61,336 nt of DNA, from NCBI GenBank assembly GCA_944385535.1, contig CALWXR010000006.1, positions 1 through 61,336 on the forward strand, written 5' to 3'. This DNA is from an uncultured Oscillospiraceae bacterium (GTDB taxonomy: Bacteria; Bacillota; Clostridia; Oscillospirales; Oscillospiraceae). The notes below the pieces were generated by a model. The model was not told the origin of the DNA and made no database searches. It saw only the letters and a program-made list of their open reading frames with translations. Numbering within the stretch: position 1 is the stretch's first letter; each line of letters starts with the position of its first letter. The position numbers and the translations under genes were made by a program. This document shows positions 33,845 through 43,349 of the stretch, piece by piece.

Positions 33845-33873
33845 TTGACTTTTGCTGAGAAATGGAGTATAAT
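33845..33873 (+). promoter_or_regulatory. Promoter of the TetR-type regulator
   Basis: TTGACT (33845-33850) and TATAAT (33868-33873) with a 17-bp spacer. Confidence 0.85.
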
Positions 33874-33923
33874 TTTCCTATCCGGTACAGGGAATCCAAA
33901 TCATATGAATCGGAGGGATCATT

Positions 33924-34484
33924 ATGGCAAAAGCGGAATATCGGAGCGCCATCCGCTCCCGAAGGCTGATCAATACCGCCCTGACGGAACTGCTGCAGCA
34001 AAAGCCTCTGGAGAAGATCACCGTCACCGACGTGGTGAACCGGGCGCAGATCAACCGGGGAACCTTCTACGCCCACTACCGGGACATTCCCGATTTAATC
34101 AATCGGATGGTGGAGCAGATGTTCGCCCGCATCCGGGAGGGAATGGCCAATATGGAAAATCCCCGGGAGGCGGCGCCGGGACTTCTGCTGGGCCAGATCC
34201 AGAAGCAGATTGAGGAAAACATGGCCTTTTGCAAGGTGATGATCTCCAGGAACCATGCCATGATGGAAAGCCAGCTGTGCAGTGTGCTCCAGGACTATCT
34301 GCTGAAAGGATACGGCCAGAATGAGGATTGCGAACTGAAGCTTCGATTTTGCGCCGGAGGCCTGACCAAGCTGTATCAGGACTGGCTGACGGGAAAGATC
34401 GTCTGTTCCATGGAGGAATTCAACCGAAAGGCGGAGAATATGATCCGCTGCTTTCTTCCAGAGGCTTCCCCGGCAGGAAGCTGA
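33924..34484 (+). CDS. TetR/AcrR family transcriptional regulator
   Basis: The 186-residue protein has the TetR helix-turn-helix in its first 60 residues (RRLINTALTELLQQKPLEKI in its first helix, then ITVTDVVNRAQINRGTFYAHY). The remainder is a helical ligand/dimer domain of the TetR_C_8 kind found in Firmicutes, ending IRCFLPEA. The start follows CGGAGGGATCATT. The gene for a five-span membrane protein lies 42 bases downstream and is probably its target or partner. No clear operator palindrome overlaps its promoter. Confidence 0.9.
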   Translation: MAKAEYRSAIRSRRLINTALTELLQQKPLEKITVTDVVNRAQINRGTFYAHYRDIPDLINRMVEQMFARIREGMANMENPREAAPGLLLGQIQKQIEENMAFCKVMISRNHAMMESQLCSVLQDYLLKGYGQNEDCELKLRFCAGGLTKLYQDWLTGKIVCSMEEFNRKAENMIRCFLPEASPAGS

Positions 34485-34526
34485 ATTGTTCCTCAAAAGA
34501 AAAAGAGAGAAAAAGGAGAAGGATGT

Positions 34527-35255
34527 ATGAGTATTCTGCTGACTCTGGCTTATTTGTTCTTTATCGGCTCGGTGCTGGGATGGGTGCTGGAGCTGCTGTT
34601 TCGGAATCTGACGCAGCCCGGTCAAAAATGGGTCAACCCGGGCTTTTGTACGGGGCCCTATCTGCCGATCTACGGCGTTGGTCTTTGCGTGCTGTATCTG
34701 CTGGCGAGCCTGGAACAGTTTAATCTTATCCAGGACCCGTTCTGGAACAAGGCGGTGCTGTTTGCGGCCATGGCGGTTTGCATGACCGCCATTGAGTATG
34801 TGGCCGGTGTGTTCTGCCTGAAGTTTCTGAAGATGCGGCTGTGGGATTATTCCAACATGTGGGGAAATATTCAGGGGATCATCTGCCCGCTGTTTTCCCT
34901 GTTCTGGGCCATCCTGGGGGCGATTTACTACTTTTTGATCCATCCCTATATTCTGGACGCCTTGAACTGGCTGGCCAACAATCTGGCGTTTTCCTTTTTC
35001 ATCGGCATGTTCTTTGGGGTATTTCTGGTGGACGTGGTCAACTCTGCCCAGCTGGTGGTAAAGCTGAAGCGGTTTGCCGAGGAAAACGCGGTTGTGGTGA
35101 AATACGAAAGCATCAAGGATCATATCCGCGCGTTCCAGGAAAAAGCCTCCCGGCGGTATCACTTCTTCGCCCCCTTCCGCTCTGAGCAGCCTCTGGCGGA
35201 GCATTTGAAGGAGATGTATACCAAGCTGGAGGAACAGATTAAAACCCGGAAGTAA
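34527..35255 (+). CDS. Putative CmpB-type membrane protein (PF06541)
   Basis: The 242-residue protein has about five membrane spans (near residues 3-24, 48-63, 72-95, 115-140, 150-172) and the conserved GWVLELLFR and VNPGFCTGPYLPIYG motifs of the family named 'putative ABC-transporter type IV' (CmpB). Despite the name, no ATPase accompanies it and its function is unknown. The cytoplasmic C-terminus is basic. It follows the TetR gene closely, behind AAAGGAGAAGG, and is likely in the same transcript. Confidence 0.82.
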   Translation: MSILLTLAYLFFIGSVLGWVLELLFRNLTQPGQKWVNPGFCTGPYLPIYGVGLCVLYLLASLEQFNLIQDPFWNKAVLFAAMAVCMTAIEYVAGVFCLKFLKMRLWDYSNMWGNIQGIICPLFSLFWAILGAIYYFLIHPYILDALNWLANNLAFSFFIGMFFGVFLVDVVNSAQLVVKLKRFAEENAVVVKYESIKDHIRAFQEKASRRYHFFAPFRSEQPLAEHLKEMYTKLEEQIKTRK

Positions 35256-35278
35256 AGAGTTTGCTGCCGGCCGGAAAG

Positions 35279-35332
35279 TTTACAAATCGGAAATACTGTG
35301 TTTGCTTTCCGTTTACTTTGACAGGTTATAAT
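35279..35332 (+). promoter_or_regulatory. PAP2 promoter with four 11-bp-phased boxes
   Basis: TTTACA (35279), GAAATA (35290), TTTGCT (35301) and TTTACT (35312) start exactly 11 bp apart, followed by -10 TATAAT at 35327-35332. Three of the four match the TT-N-AC-A-like PhoP half-site pattern. The sequence TATAATGGCCATAA around the -10 recurs at 48172. Confidence 0.6.
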
Positions 35333-35420
35333 GGCCATAATAATGGACAGGAATGACCGGGCTTTCATGGCTGCTTCCGGAGGGAAGGGCCCGGACAAAT
35401 ATACAGGAATCTGAAGGATT

Positions 35421-36143
35421 GTGGTGAAAATGGATTTTTCATTATCCGCGGCCGACAGCCAGGATCTCCGGCTGGCCCAGGAAGGCCGGGAAAAAACCCG
35501 TGATAGCTGGTTTTTTCTGTTCTGGCCGCTGCTGGGACTGCGCTATGTGCTGATCGAGCGATTTATCATTCCGGAGCGGTATTATGAGGTGCATTGCGCT
35601 TTGGACGACGTGATCCCCTTTTTGGAGTGGTTTGTGATCCCTTACGGGCTTTGGTATGTGTTTATCGCGGGCATGCATCTGTATACCTACTTTTTCGATA
35701 AGCAGGCGTTTCAGCGGTATTCCCGGTTTCTGATCACCGCCTTTTCCATCTCCACATTGACCTTTCTGCTGTTTCCCACCTGCCAGAATCTGCGGCCCAC
35801 AGAGTTTCCGAGAGATAACATTTTTACGGATATAGTCAGGCTGTTGTATCGCATGGATACCAATACCAACGTGTGCCCGTCGGAGCATGTGATCGGCTCC
35901 ATCGCCGCTTTCCTGGCGGTGCTGGATACGAAGCGTCTGCGCAAGCCCGGATGGATCGCCCTCTTTGGGGTGGTGGCCCTGTTTACCAGCATTGCCACGG
36001 TATTTCTCAAGCAGCACTCCTTCGTGGATGTGATCGCCGCGCTGCCCGTATGCCTGGCGGCTTATCTGCTGTGCTGCAGGCGGGAGCGGAAACCAATTGG
36101 GCAATTGGAACAAAGAGGGCTGCGAAAAAAGCGGTTTCTTTAG
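35421..36143 (+). CDS. PAP2-superfamily membrane phosphatase
   Basis: The protein of about 240 residues has roughly six membrane spans and the PAP2 phosphatase signatures CPSEHVIGSI (SGH-like motif, near residue 155) and KQHSFVDVIAAL (the H-x3-D catalytic motif, near 200). Substrates of the family are lipid phosphates or pyrophosphates such as undecaprenyl-PP or phosphatidate; which one is not visible. The start is uncertain between GTG 35421, GTG 35424 and ATG 35430; AAGGAT best fits 35424. The putative Pho boxes in its promoter would suit a phosphate-releasing enzyme. Confidence 0.85.
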   Translation: MVKMDFSLSAADSQDLRLAQEGREKTRDSWFFLFWPLLGLRYVLIERFIIPERYYEVHCALDDVIPFLEWFVIPYGLWYVFIAGMHLYTYFFDKQAFQRYSRFLITAFSISTLTFLLFPTCQNLRPTEFPRDNIFTDIVRLLYRMDTNTNVCPSEHVIGSIAAFLAVLDTKRLRKPGWIALFGVVALFTSIATVFLKQHSFVDVIAALPVCLAAYLLCCRRERKPIGQLEQRGLRKKRFL

Positions 36144-36145
36144 TC

Positions 36146-36174
36146 TTGTAAAGTGCGTCAACTTATGATATAGT
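36146..36174 (+). promoter_or_regulatory. Promoter of gltBD
   Basis: TTGTAA (36146-36151) and TATAGT (36169-36174) are 17 bp apart, directly behind the PAP2 stop codon. The expected start of transcription is near 36181, just ahead of a long hairpin. Confidence 0.65.
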
Positions 36175-36186
36175 TTCACTGAGAAC

Positions 36187-36237
36187 AAAGGCGTTCCCAT
36201 TTCGGACCGGTGTGTCCAAATGCGGGAACGCCTTTTT
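36187..36237 (+). terminator. Hairpin terminator in the gltB leader
   Basis: AAAGGCGTTCCC (36187-36198) pairs with GGGAACGCCTTT (36224-36235), with an inner GGAC/GTCC helix, followed by T residues. It ends PAP2 transcripts, but it also lies within the presumed gltBD leader, so it may act as an attenuator. Confidence 0.75.
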
Positions 36238-36268
36238 CTTATCCCGGAAACCGAAAGGAGAAGAAGAT

Positions 36269-39200
36269 ATGGAGGATTTTACCCAGCGGGAAGGATTCGC
36301 CGGGCTGTATGATGCCCGGTTTGAGCACGATAACTGCGGCATCGGCGCGGTTGTGGATATGAAGGGCCGGAAAAGCCATCAGACGCTGGATGACGCGCTG
36401 CAAATCGTGGAGCATTTGGAGCACCGGGCCGGTAAGGACGCGGAAGGCAAAACAGGCGACGGCGTGGGCATTCTGCTTCAGGTGAGTCATAAATTCTTTG
36501 CCAAGGCCGCCGCGGAAGCCGGCATTGCCCTGGGAATGGAGCGGGAATACGGGATCGGTATGTTCTTCTTCCCCCGGGAGGAGCCGCGCCGGAACCAGGC
36601 GAAAAAGCTCTTTGAGATCATCTGCAAAAAGGAGGGTCTGCCCTTTCTGGGGTGGCGGCAGGTGCCAACCTGCCCGGAGGTTTTGGGGCAGAAGGCCCGG
36701 GACTGCATGCCCAGCATCTGGCAGGGCTTTGTGGGAAAGCCGCCCCGGATGAACAAGGGCATTGACTTTGACCGCAGGCTGTATGTGGCCCGCCGGGTAT
36801 TTGAGCAATCCAACCAGGAGAGCTATGTGTGCAGCCTGTCCAGCCGTACCATTGTATATAAAGGTATGTTTCTGGTAAAGCAGCTGCGCCGGTTCTATCC
36901 GGATCTTCAGGATAGGGATTACGAATCCGCCATCGGCATGGTACACAGCCGCTTCTCCACCAACACCTCCCCCAGCTGGAGCCGGGCCCATCCCAACCGG
37001 TTCATTCTCCACAATGGGGAGATCAACACCATTCAGGGGAACGTGGATACGATGCTGGCCCGGGAGGAGACCATTTCCAGCAGATATTTAAAAGAGGATA
37101 TGACCAAGGTGCTGCCCATTGTGAACCAGGGAGGCTCGGACTCCGCCATGCTGGACAACACCCTGGAATTTCTGGTGATGAACGGGATGGATCTGCCCCT
37201 GGCGGTGATGGTGACCATTCCGGAACCCTGGAGCAACAACAAAAGCATGGATCCCAAGAAGCGGGACTTTCACCAATACTACGCCACCATGCTGGAGCCC
37301 TGGGACGGCCCGGCGTCCATTTTGTTCAGCGACGGGGACGTGATGGGGGCGGTGCTGGATCGGAACGGCCTGCGGCCCAGCCGGTATTACATCACCGATG
37401 ACCACCGGCTGATCCTGTCCAGCGAGGTAGGCGTATTGGATATCCCCCAGGAGAAGATCCTGCGGAAAGACCGGCTTCGCCCGGGCAAGATGCTGCTGGT
37501 GGACACGGTGAAAGGAGAGCTGGTAGACGACGACCGGCTGAAAAGGGAGTATGCCGGCCGCCAGCCCTACGGGGAGTGGCTGGATCGGAATCTGGTGGAT
37601 CTGTCGGATCTGAAGGTGCCCAATCAGAAGGTGCCCTCCTATAGCAAGGAGGAGCTGGTTCGCCTGCAAAAGGCCTTTGGCTACCGGTATGAGGATGTGA
37701 ACAGCATCATGCTCCCCATGGCAAAAAACGGAGGCGAGCCGGCGGGGGCCATGGGCAGCGATACCCCTCTGGCGGTGCTGAGCCATACCCGCCCGCCTCT
37801 GTTTGAGTACTTCAAGCAGATGTTTGCCCAGGTCACCAACCCGCCCATTGACGCCCTGCGGGAAAAGGTGGTCACCTCCACCACCGTCTATGTAGGGGCC
37901 CAGGGCAATCTGCTGGAAGAGGCGGCGGACAACTGCAAGGTGCTGAAGATTGACAACCCGATTCTTACCCAGACGGATCTGCTGAAGATCAAGGCCATGA
38001 AGGTTCCCGGCTTCCGGGTGGGCGCCGTGTCCATCTGCTACTATAAAAATACCAGTCTGGAAAAGGCCATTGAGCGGCTGTTCGTGGATGTGGACCGGGC
38101 CTACCGGGACGGGGTGAATATCCTGATCCTTTCTGACCGGGAGATTGACGAATACCATGTGGCCATCCCCAGCCTGCTGGCGGTGAGCGCCGTATCCAAG
38201 TACCTGGTCCGGACCCGGAAGCGCACCGCCATGGCCCTGATTCTGGAAAGCGGCGAGCCCCGGCTGACCCATGACTTTGCCACATTGCTGGGCTACGGCG
38301 CCTGCGCCGTCAATCCCTACCTGGCCCAGCAGACCATTGGCCGCCTGATTCAGGACGGCTTGCTGGAAAAGGACTATTACGCCGCCGTCAACGACTATAA
38401 TAAGGCGGTTCTGGCAGGCATTGTGAAGATTGCCTCCAAAATGGGCATCTCCACCATCCAGTCTTACCAGGGCAGCCAGATTTTTGAGGCGGTGGGCATC
38501 AGTGAAAAGGTGGTGGATCAGTATTTTACCAATACCGTCAGCCGGGTAGGGGGCATCACCCTGGAGGACATCCAGCGGGATCTGGAAGGGCGGCACCAGC
38601 AGGCCTTTGATCCTCTGGGACTGGACATTCACATGGATCTGCAAAGCCTGGGGGCCCATAAATTCCGCGGCGGCCCGGCGGCGGAACAGCATCTGTATAA
38701 CCCGCTGACCATCCATCTGCTTCAGCAGGCGGTGCGAACCGGGGATTATAACACCTTCAAAGCCTATACCGCCGCCGTTGCCAACGAGGGCGGCGATTAC
38801 ATGCACCTGCGCAGCCTGCTGGAGTTCTGTTATCCGGAAACCGGCGTGCCCCTGGAAGAGGTGGAGCCGGTGGAGTCCATCGTCAAGCGGTTCAAAACCG
38901 CGGCCATGAGCTACGGCGCTCTTTCTCAGGAAGCCCACGAGTGCCTGGCCATCGCCATGAACCGCCTGGGGGGCAAGTCCAACACCGGCGAAGGGGGCGA
39001 GGCGGAGGAGCGCTACGGTACCGAGCGCAACAGCGCCGTCAAGCAAGTGGCCTCCGCCCGGTTCGGCGTGACCAGCAAGTATCTGGTGTCCGCTCAGGAG
39101 ATCCAGATCAAAATGGCCCAGGGCGCCAAGCCCGGCGAGGGCGGCCAGCTCCCCGGCGGCAAGGTCTATCCCTGGATTGCCAAGTGCCGCAACTCCACCA

Positions 39201-40822
39201 CCGGCGTAGGGCTCATTTCCCCGCCGCCCCACCATGATATCTATTCCATTGAGGATCTGGCCCAGCTGATCTATGACCTGAAGTGCGCCAACCGGCACGC
39301 GGCTATCAATGTGAAGCTGGTCAGTGAGGCGGGGGTAGGCACCATCGCCGCCGGCGTTGCCAAGGCCGGGGCGGAGGTGATTCTGATCTCCGGCTTTGAC
39401 GGGGGCACCGGCGCGGCGTCCGTCAATTCCTCCATTCACAATGCGGGCCTGCCCTGGGAACTGGGCATCGCGGAGGCCCACCAGTGCCTGATTATGAACG
39501 GCCTGCGCTCCCGGGTTCGGATCGAGTCGGACAGCAAGCTGATGAGCGGACGGGATGTGGCAATCGCCGCCATGCTGGGCGCGGAGGAATTCGGCTTCGG
39601 CACCGGCCCGCTGGTTTCCATGGGCTGCACCATGATGCGTGTATGCAATCTGGACACCTGTCCCATGGGCATCTGCACCCAGAATCCCGAGCTGCGGAAG
39701 AACTTCCGGGGCAAGCCGGAGCATGTGATGAATTTTATGGTCTTTATGGCCCAGGAGCTGCGGGAGTATATGGCCAAGCTGGGCGTTCGTACCGTGGAGG
39801 AACTGGTGGGCCGCACGGATCTATTGCAGGTTCGTCCCGCTCCCGCCGGTTCCCGGGCCGGGGAAATGGACCTGAGCCGTCTGCTCCATAATCCCCTGGT
39901 GGAAAATACCAACATCCATTACGACCCCAAAGACGCCTATGACTTTGCCCTGGAAGAAACCCCGGATATGAAGGTGCTGATGAAGAAGTTTAAAAAGAGC
40001 TTCGACATGCACGAGCCGAAGCCTGTCCGGGCGGAGCTGGAGGTGGGCAATACCGACCGGGCCTTCGGCAGCATTTTCGGCAGCGAGATCACCGCCAAAT
40101 TCGGCAATACCCTGCCTGAGGATACCTTCCATGTGACCTGTACCGGCTGCGGCGGTCAAAGCTTCGGGGCGTTTATCCCCAAGGGACTGACCCTGGAGCT
40201 GATCGGCGACTCCAACGACTATCTGGGCAAGGGCCTGTCCGGGGGCAAGATCCTGGTGTATCCGCCGAAAAATGTGACCTATGATCCCGGCGAGAACATC
40301 CTCATCGGCAACGTGGCCCTGTACGGCGCCACCGGGGGCAAGGCCTTTATCAACGGCGTGGCGGGGGAACGGTTCTGCGTCCGCAATTCCGGCGCTGTGG
40401 CGGTGGTGGAGGGCGTGGGCGACCATGGCTGCGAGTATATGACCGGCGGCACCGTAGTGGTGCTGGGAAAGACCGGCAAGAACTTTGCCGCGGGCATGAG
40501 CGGCGGAATTGCCTACGTGCTGGACGAAAGCTGGGATTTCTACCAGCGGGTGAACAAGGATATGGTCTACCTGGAACCGGTGGAGCATAAATATGACGTT
40601 TCCTTGCTGAAGGATCTGATTCGGGAGCATGTGGAAGCCACCGGATCCCCCAGAGGCAGGGAGATCCTGGAGAATTTCGGCGCGTACCTTCCCAAATTCA
40701 AGAAGGTGCTGCCCCACGACTATGATAAAATGCTTCGTCTCATCGCCCAGATGGAGGAGAAGGGGCAGGACAGCGAGCAGGCCCAGATCGAGGCCTTCTA
40801 CGCCATGAAGAACGCCCAGTAA
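36269..40822 (+). CDS. gltB: Glutamate synthase large subunit
   Basis: The 1517-residue protein is the large subunit of glutamate synthase, which moves the glutamine amide nitrogen onto 2-oxoglutarate. Order: short propeptide and Ntn-type amidotransferase beginning at the Cys of DNCGIGAVVD (about 20-430), central domain (about 450-800), FMN/TIM-barrel synthase domain (about 830-1210) with SNTGEGGE and KPGEGGQLPG, the [3Fe-4S] Cys set in GCTMMRVCNLDTCPMGICT (near 1115-1130), and a C-terminal GXGXG beta-helix. I start at 36269 behind AAAGGAG; an in-frame ATG at 36212 lies inside the leader hairpin and is rejected. gltD follows after 12 bases. Confidence 0.97.
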   Translation: MEDFTQREGFAGLYDARFEHDNCGIGAVVDMKGRKSHQTLDDALQIVEHLEHRAGKDAEGKTGDGVGILLQVSHKFFAKAAAEAGIALGMEREYGIGMFFFPREEPRRNQAKKLFEIICKKEGLPFLGWRQVPTCPEVLGQKARDCMPSIWQGFVGKPPRMNKGIDFDRRLYVARRVFEQSNQESYVCSLSSRTIVYKGMFLVKQLRRFYPDLQDRDYESAIGMVHSRFSTNTSPSWSRAHPNRFILHNGEINTIQGNVDTMLAREETISSRYLKEDMTKVLPIVNQGGSDSAMLDNTLEFLVMNGMDLPLAVMVTIPEPWSNNKSMDPKKRDFHQYYATMLEPWDGPASILFSDGDVMGAVLDRNGLRPSRYYITDDHRLILSSEVGVLDIPQEKILRKDRLRPGKMLLVDTVKGELVDDDRLKREYAGRQPYGEWLDRNLVDLSDLKVPNQKVPSYSKEELVRLQKAFGYRYEDVNSIMLPMAKNGGEPAGAMGSDTPLAVLSHTRPPLFEYFKQMFAQVTNPPIDALREKVVTSTTVYVGAQGNLLEEAADNCKVLKIDNPILTQTDLLKIKAMKVPGFRVGAVSICYYKNTSLEKAIERLFVDVDRAYRDGVNILILSDREIDEYHVAIPSLLAVSAVSKYLVRTRKRTAMALILESGEPRLTHDFATLLGYGACAVNPYLAQQTIGRLIQDGLLEKDYYAAVNDYNKAVLAGIVKIASKMGISTIQSYQGSQIFEAVGISEKVVDQYFTNTVSRVGGITLEDIQRDLEGRHQQAFDPLGLDIHMDLQSLGAHKFRGGPAAEQHLYNPLTIHLLQQAVRTGDYNTFKAYTAAVANEGGDYMHLRSLLEFCYPETGVPLEEVEPVESIVKRFKTAAMSYGALSQEAHECLAIAMNRLGGKSNTGEGGEAEERYGTERNSAVKQVASARFGVTSKYLVSAQEIQIKMAQGAKPGEGGQLPGGKVYPWIAKCRNSTTGVGLISPPPHHDIYSIEDLAQLIYDLKCANRHAAINVKLVSEAGVGTIAAGVAKAGAEVILISGFDGGTGAASVNSSIHNAGLPWELGIAEAHQCLIMNGLRSRVRIESDSKLMSGRDVAIAAMLGAEEFGFGTGPLVSMGCTMMRVCNLDTCPMGICTQNPELRKNFRGKPEHVMNFMVFMAQELREYMAKLGVRTVEELVGRTDLLQVRPAPAGSRAGEMDLSRLLHNPLVENTNIHYDPKDAYDFALEETPDMKVLMKKFKKSFDMHEPKPVRAELEVGNTDRAFGSIFGSEITAKFGNTLPEDTFHVTCTGCGGQSFGAFIPKGLTLELIGDSNDYLGKGLSGGKILVYPPKNVTYDPGENILIGNVALYGATGGKAFINGVAGERFCVRNSGAVAVVEGVGDHGCEYMTGGTVVVLGKTGKNFAAGMSGGIAYVLDESWDFYQRVNKDMVYLEPVEHKYDVSLLKDLIREHVEATGSPRGREILENFGAYLPKFKKVLPHDYDKMLRLIAQMEEKGQDSEQAQIEAFYAMKNAQ

Positions 40823-40834
40823 GGAGGTAGGACA

Positions 40835-42313
40835 ATGGGAAACCCCACCGGATTTATGGAGTTCACCCGGCAGACCAGCCAGACGCGGCCGCCGGAGGAA
40901 CGGATCCAGAACTTCAATGAATTTCACATCCCCCTACATGCCGACGAGCAGCAGGCCCAGGGCGCCCGGTGTATGGACTGCGGCGTGCCCTTCTGCCAAA
41001 GCGGCATGATGATCGGGGGCATGGCAAGCGGCTGTCCCCTGAATAACCTGATCCCGGAGTGGAACGATCTGGTCTATCGGGGCCAGTGGGATCTGGCGGT
41101 GCGGCGGCTGATCGCCACCAACCGATACCCGGAATTTACCAGCCGGGTGTGTCCCGCTCTGTGCGAGGCCGCCTGTACCTGCGGCATGACCACCGGCGCG
41201 CCGGTGACGGTGAAGGAAAACGAGCGGGCGGTGGTGGAATACGGCTATGAACACGGCGCCATCCACCCGGTTCCTCCACCGGTCCGCACCGGGAAAACCG
41301 TGGCGGTGGTGGGCGCCGGCCCGGCCGGTCTGTCTGTAGCGGATCTGCTGAACAAGCGGGGACATAAGGTGACCATATACGAGCGCAGCGACCGGGTAGG
41401 GGGCTTGCTCATGTACGGCATCCCCAATATGAAGCTGGAAAAGTGGGTCATTGACCGCCGGGTGAAGATCCTGGAAGAAGAGGGGATCGAATTTGTTACC
41501 AACGCGGACGTGGGCCGGGACGTGTCCGCCCGGGAGCTCAGGGATCGCTATGACGCGGTGGTACTGTGCTGCGGGGCTAAGCAGCCCCGGGATATTTCCG
41601 TTCCCGGACGGGAGGCGGAGGGAATCTATTTTGCGGTGGATTATTTGACCAGCGTCACCAGAAGCCTGCTGGATTCGGATTTTGCCGACGGCAAAGCGGT
41701 CAGCGCCAAGGGAAAGAAGGTGCTGGTCATCGGCGGCGGCGACACCGGCAACGACTGCCTGGGCACCGCCATCCGCCAGGGCTGCGAGCGAATCGTCCAG
41801 CTGGAAATGATGCCCTGTCCGCCCACCTGCCGGATCCCCGGCAACCCCTGGCCTCAGTGGCCCCGGGTGCTGAAAACCGACTACGGCCAGGAAGAGGCCA
41901 TCGCGGTGTTTGGCTCCGATCCCCGGATGTATCAGGCAACGGTAAAGGCGTTTTACCAAAACGAAGCCGGGCAGGTCTGCGGCGCCCGCGTCGCCAGGCT
42001 GGAAAGCCAGGTGGTGGAAGGCCGCCGGAGGATGGCGCCCACCGGAGAGGAATTCGACTTAGAGTGTGACCTGGCGCTCATTGCCGCCGGGTTTACCGGG
42101 TGCGAGGGCTATGTGGCGGAGGCCTTTGGGGTGGAGATGACGCCCCGGGGCACCGTAGCGGACACAAACTACGCCACCGGCGATCCCAAGGTATTTGTCT
42201 GCGGCGATATGCGGCGGGGCCAAAGCCTGGTGGTCTGGGCCCTGCGGGAAGGCCGGGATACCGCCGCGGTGGTGGACGCCAGCCTGATGGGCTATACCAA
42301 TCTATACATATAA
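40835..42313 (+). CDS. gltD: Glutamate synthase small subunit
   Basis: The 492-residue subunit feeds electrons to GltB. It has the N-terminal Cys-rich [4Fe-4S] region (ARCMDCGVPFCQ, then GCPLNNLIPEW and CPALCEAACTCG), an FAD Rossmann motif VVGAGPAGLSVA near residue 148 and a second nucleotide site VIGGGDTGNDCLG near 293 for NAD(P)H. The length is normal for the NADPH-type subunit. It is translated from AAGGAGGTAGG, 12 bases after gltB, and is followed by a strong terminator. Confidence 0.97.
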   Translation: MGNPTGFMEFTRQTSQTRPPEERIQNFNEFHIPLHADEQQAQGARCMDCGVPFCQSGMMIGGMASGCPLNNLIPEWNDLVYRGQWDLAVRRLIATNRYPEFTSRVCPALCEAACTCGMTTGAPVTVKENERAVVEYGYEHGAIHPVPPPVRTGKTVAVVGAGPAGLSVADLLNKRGHKVTIYERSDRVGGLLMYGIPNMKLEKWVIDRRVKILEEEGIEFVTNADVGRDVSARELRDRYDAVVLCCGAKQPRDISVPGREAEGIYFAVDYLTSVTRSLLDSDFADGKAVSAKGKKVLVIGGGDTGNDCLGTAIRQGCERIVQLEMMPCPPTCRIPGNPWPQWPRVLKTDYGQEEAIAVFGSDPRMYQATVKAFYQNEAGQVCGARVARLESQVVEGRRRMAPTGEEFDLECDLALIAAGFTGCEGYVAEAFGVEMTPRGTVADTNYATGDPKVFVCGDMRRGQSLVVWALREGRDTAAVVDASLMGYTNLYI

Positions 42314-42319
42314 AATAAC

Positions 42320-42362
42320 ACAGCCCCGACGGATGTCTCACACGTCCGTCGGGGCTGTTCTT
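42320..42362. terminator. Terminator of gltBD, shared with the HD gene
   Basis: ACAGCCCCGACGGA (42320-42333) pairs with TCCGTCGGGGCTGT (42345-42358), followed by TCTTT. Confidence 0.88.
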
Positions 42363-42376
42363 TATGGGAAAGGGGA

Positions 42377-42952
42377 TCAGCAAAGGGCCGCCAGCTCCTG
42401 GGCCACCTGGGCTTCGCAGCTGCGCATGGCAAGAATGGTCTTTTCCATCAGTGCATCCAAAGTCCAGCCCAGCCGGTCCGCTCCTGTCAGGATCACATCC
42501 CGGGAGCATCCGGCGGCGAATTTCTTATCCTTGAACTTCTTTTTCAGGCTGCTCACCTCCAGATCCATCACGCTTTTGCTGGGACGCATCCGAACGGCGG
42601 CGCCGATCAGGCCGGTAAGCTCGTCCACGGCGAAGAGGATCTTCTCCATTTGGTGAACAGGCTCCACATCGCTGCACAGGCCGTAGCCGTGGGAGCAGAC
42701 GGCGTGCACCATTTCCGCCGGGGCGTTGATTTCCGCCAGCAGCTCCGGGGCTTTTTTGCAGTGCTGATCCGGGTAGCGCTCAAAGTCCACGTCGTGGAGC
42801 AGGCCGCACAGGCTCCAGAAGTGTTCGTCCTCTCCGGCCTCTCTGGCGAACCAGGCCATAACCCCCTCCACGGTCAGAGCGTGGAGCAGATGAAAGGATT
42901 CCTGGTTGTATTTTTGCAGCAGGGCCAGGGCCTGCTTCCGGGTAAGATCCAT
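42377..42952 (-). CDS. HD-domain phosphohydrolase-like protein
   Basis: The 191-residue product contains an HD metal site: the first His near residue 20 (SFHLLHALTVEGVM), the HD pair in CGLLHDVDFERYP near 55 and a later His in AVCSHGYG. It looks like the small 'HDIG domain' hydrolases common in Firmicutes, with an unidentified substrate. I start at 42952, behind AAAGGAGGAGTCACC; the ATG seven codons upstream would place this site inside the gene. No signal peptide is present. Confidence 0.83.
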   Translation of the reverse strand: MDLTRKQALALLQKYNQESFHLLHALTVEGVMAWFAREAGEDEHFWSLCGLLHDVDFERYPDQHCKKAPELLAEINAPAEMVHAVCSHGYGLCSDVEPVHQMEKILFAVDELTGLIGAAVRMRPSKSVMDLEVSSLKKKFKDKKFAAGCSRDVILTGADRLGWTLDALMEKTILAMRSCEAQVAQELAALC

Positions 42953-43157
42953 GGTGACTCCTCCTTTGATCATATGAAATCATTGTACGGTTTTCGAAAG
43001 GATTTGTCAACCGGCGAATGGGGCTGCCCCCGGTGAGAATCCCGGGGAAGCCGCAAACGGTTAATTTATAAAATCACAAGAAAATACTGGAAAAAATCCG
43101 GCGGTTATGCTATCATAAAATAAATTCATCCCGTAAACCCAGCAAGCCCCATCCCCA

Positions 43158-43302
43158 CCAAAGGCCCCCTTGTGTAAAGGGGGCTGTTGCGGCGAAGCCG
43201 TGACTGGGGGATTGACGCGGCGGAGTGTGACCCTTTTCGCCGGAGTGCGGGCGAATTCGTACATTGTACCGCCCAATCCCTCAGCCAGCCTGACGGCTGA
43301 CA
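43158..43302. repeat. Hairpin-rich mobile repeat, copy 1 (right end truncated)
   Basis: The left arm holds CCCCCTTGTGTAAAGGGGG and a variable hairpin GCGGC-GAA-GCCGT, then GGGGGATTGACGCGGC. The centre GTGCGGGCGAATTCGTACAT matches copy 2. The right arm stops after GGCTGACAC and lacks the final CTCCCTT stem. The gene-free stretch 42953-43588 holds only these repeats. Confidence 0.8.
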
Positions 43303-43349
43303 CAGACGGTCGAGAAAGTAAGTTTCAGCGTTTAGAAACAAGCGCCGCA

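Noticed and set aside
37088-39724. 878-codon minus-strand frame inside gltB
   Set aside because: Shadow of gltB, which has all expected catalytic and cluster motifs on the plus strand.
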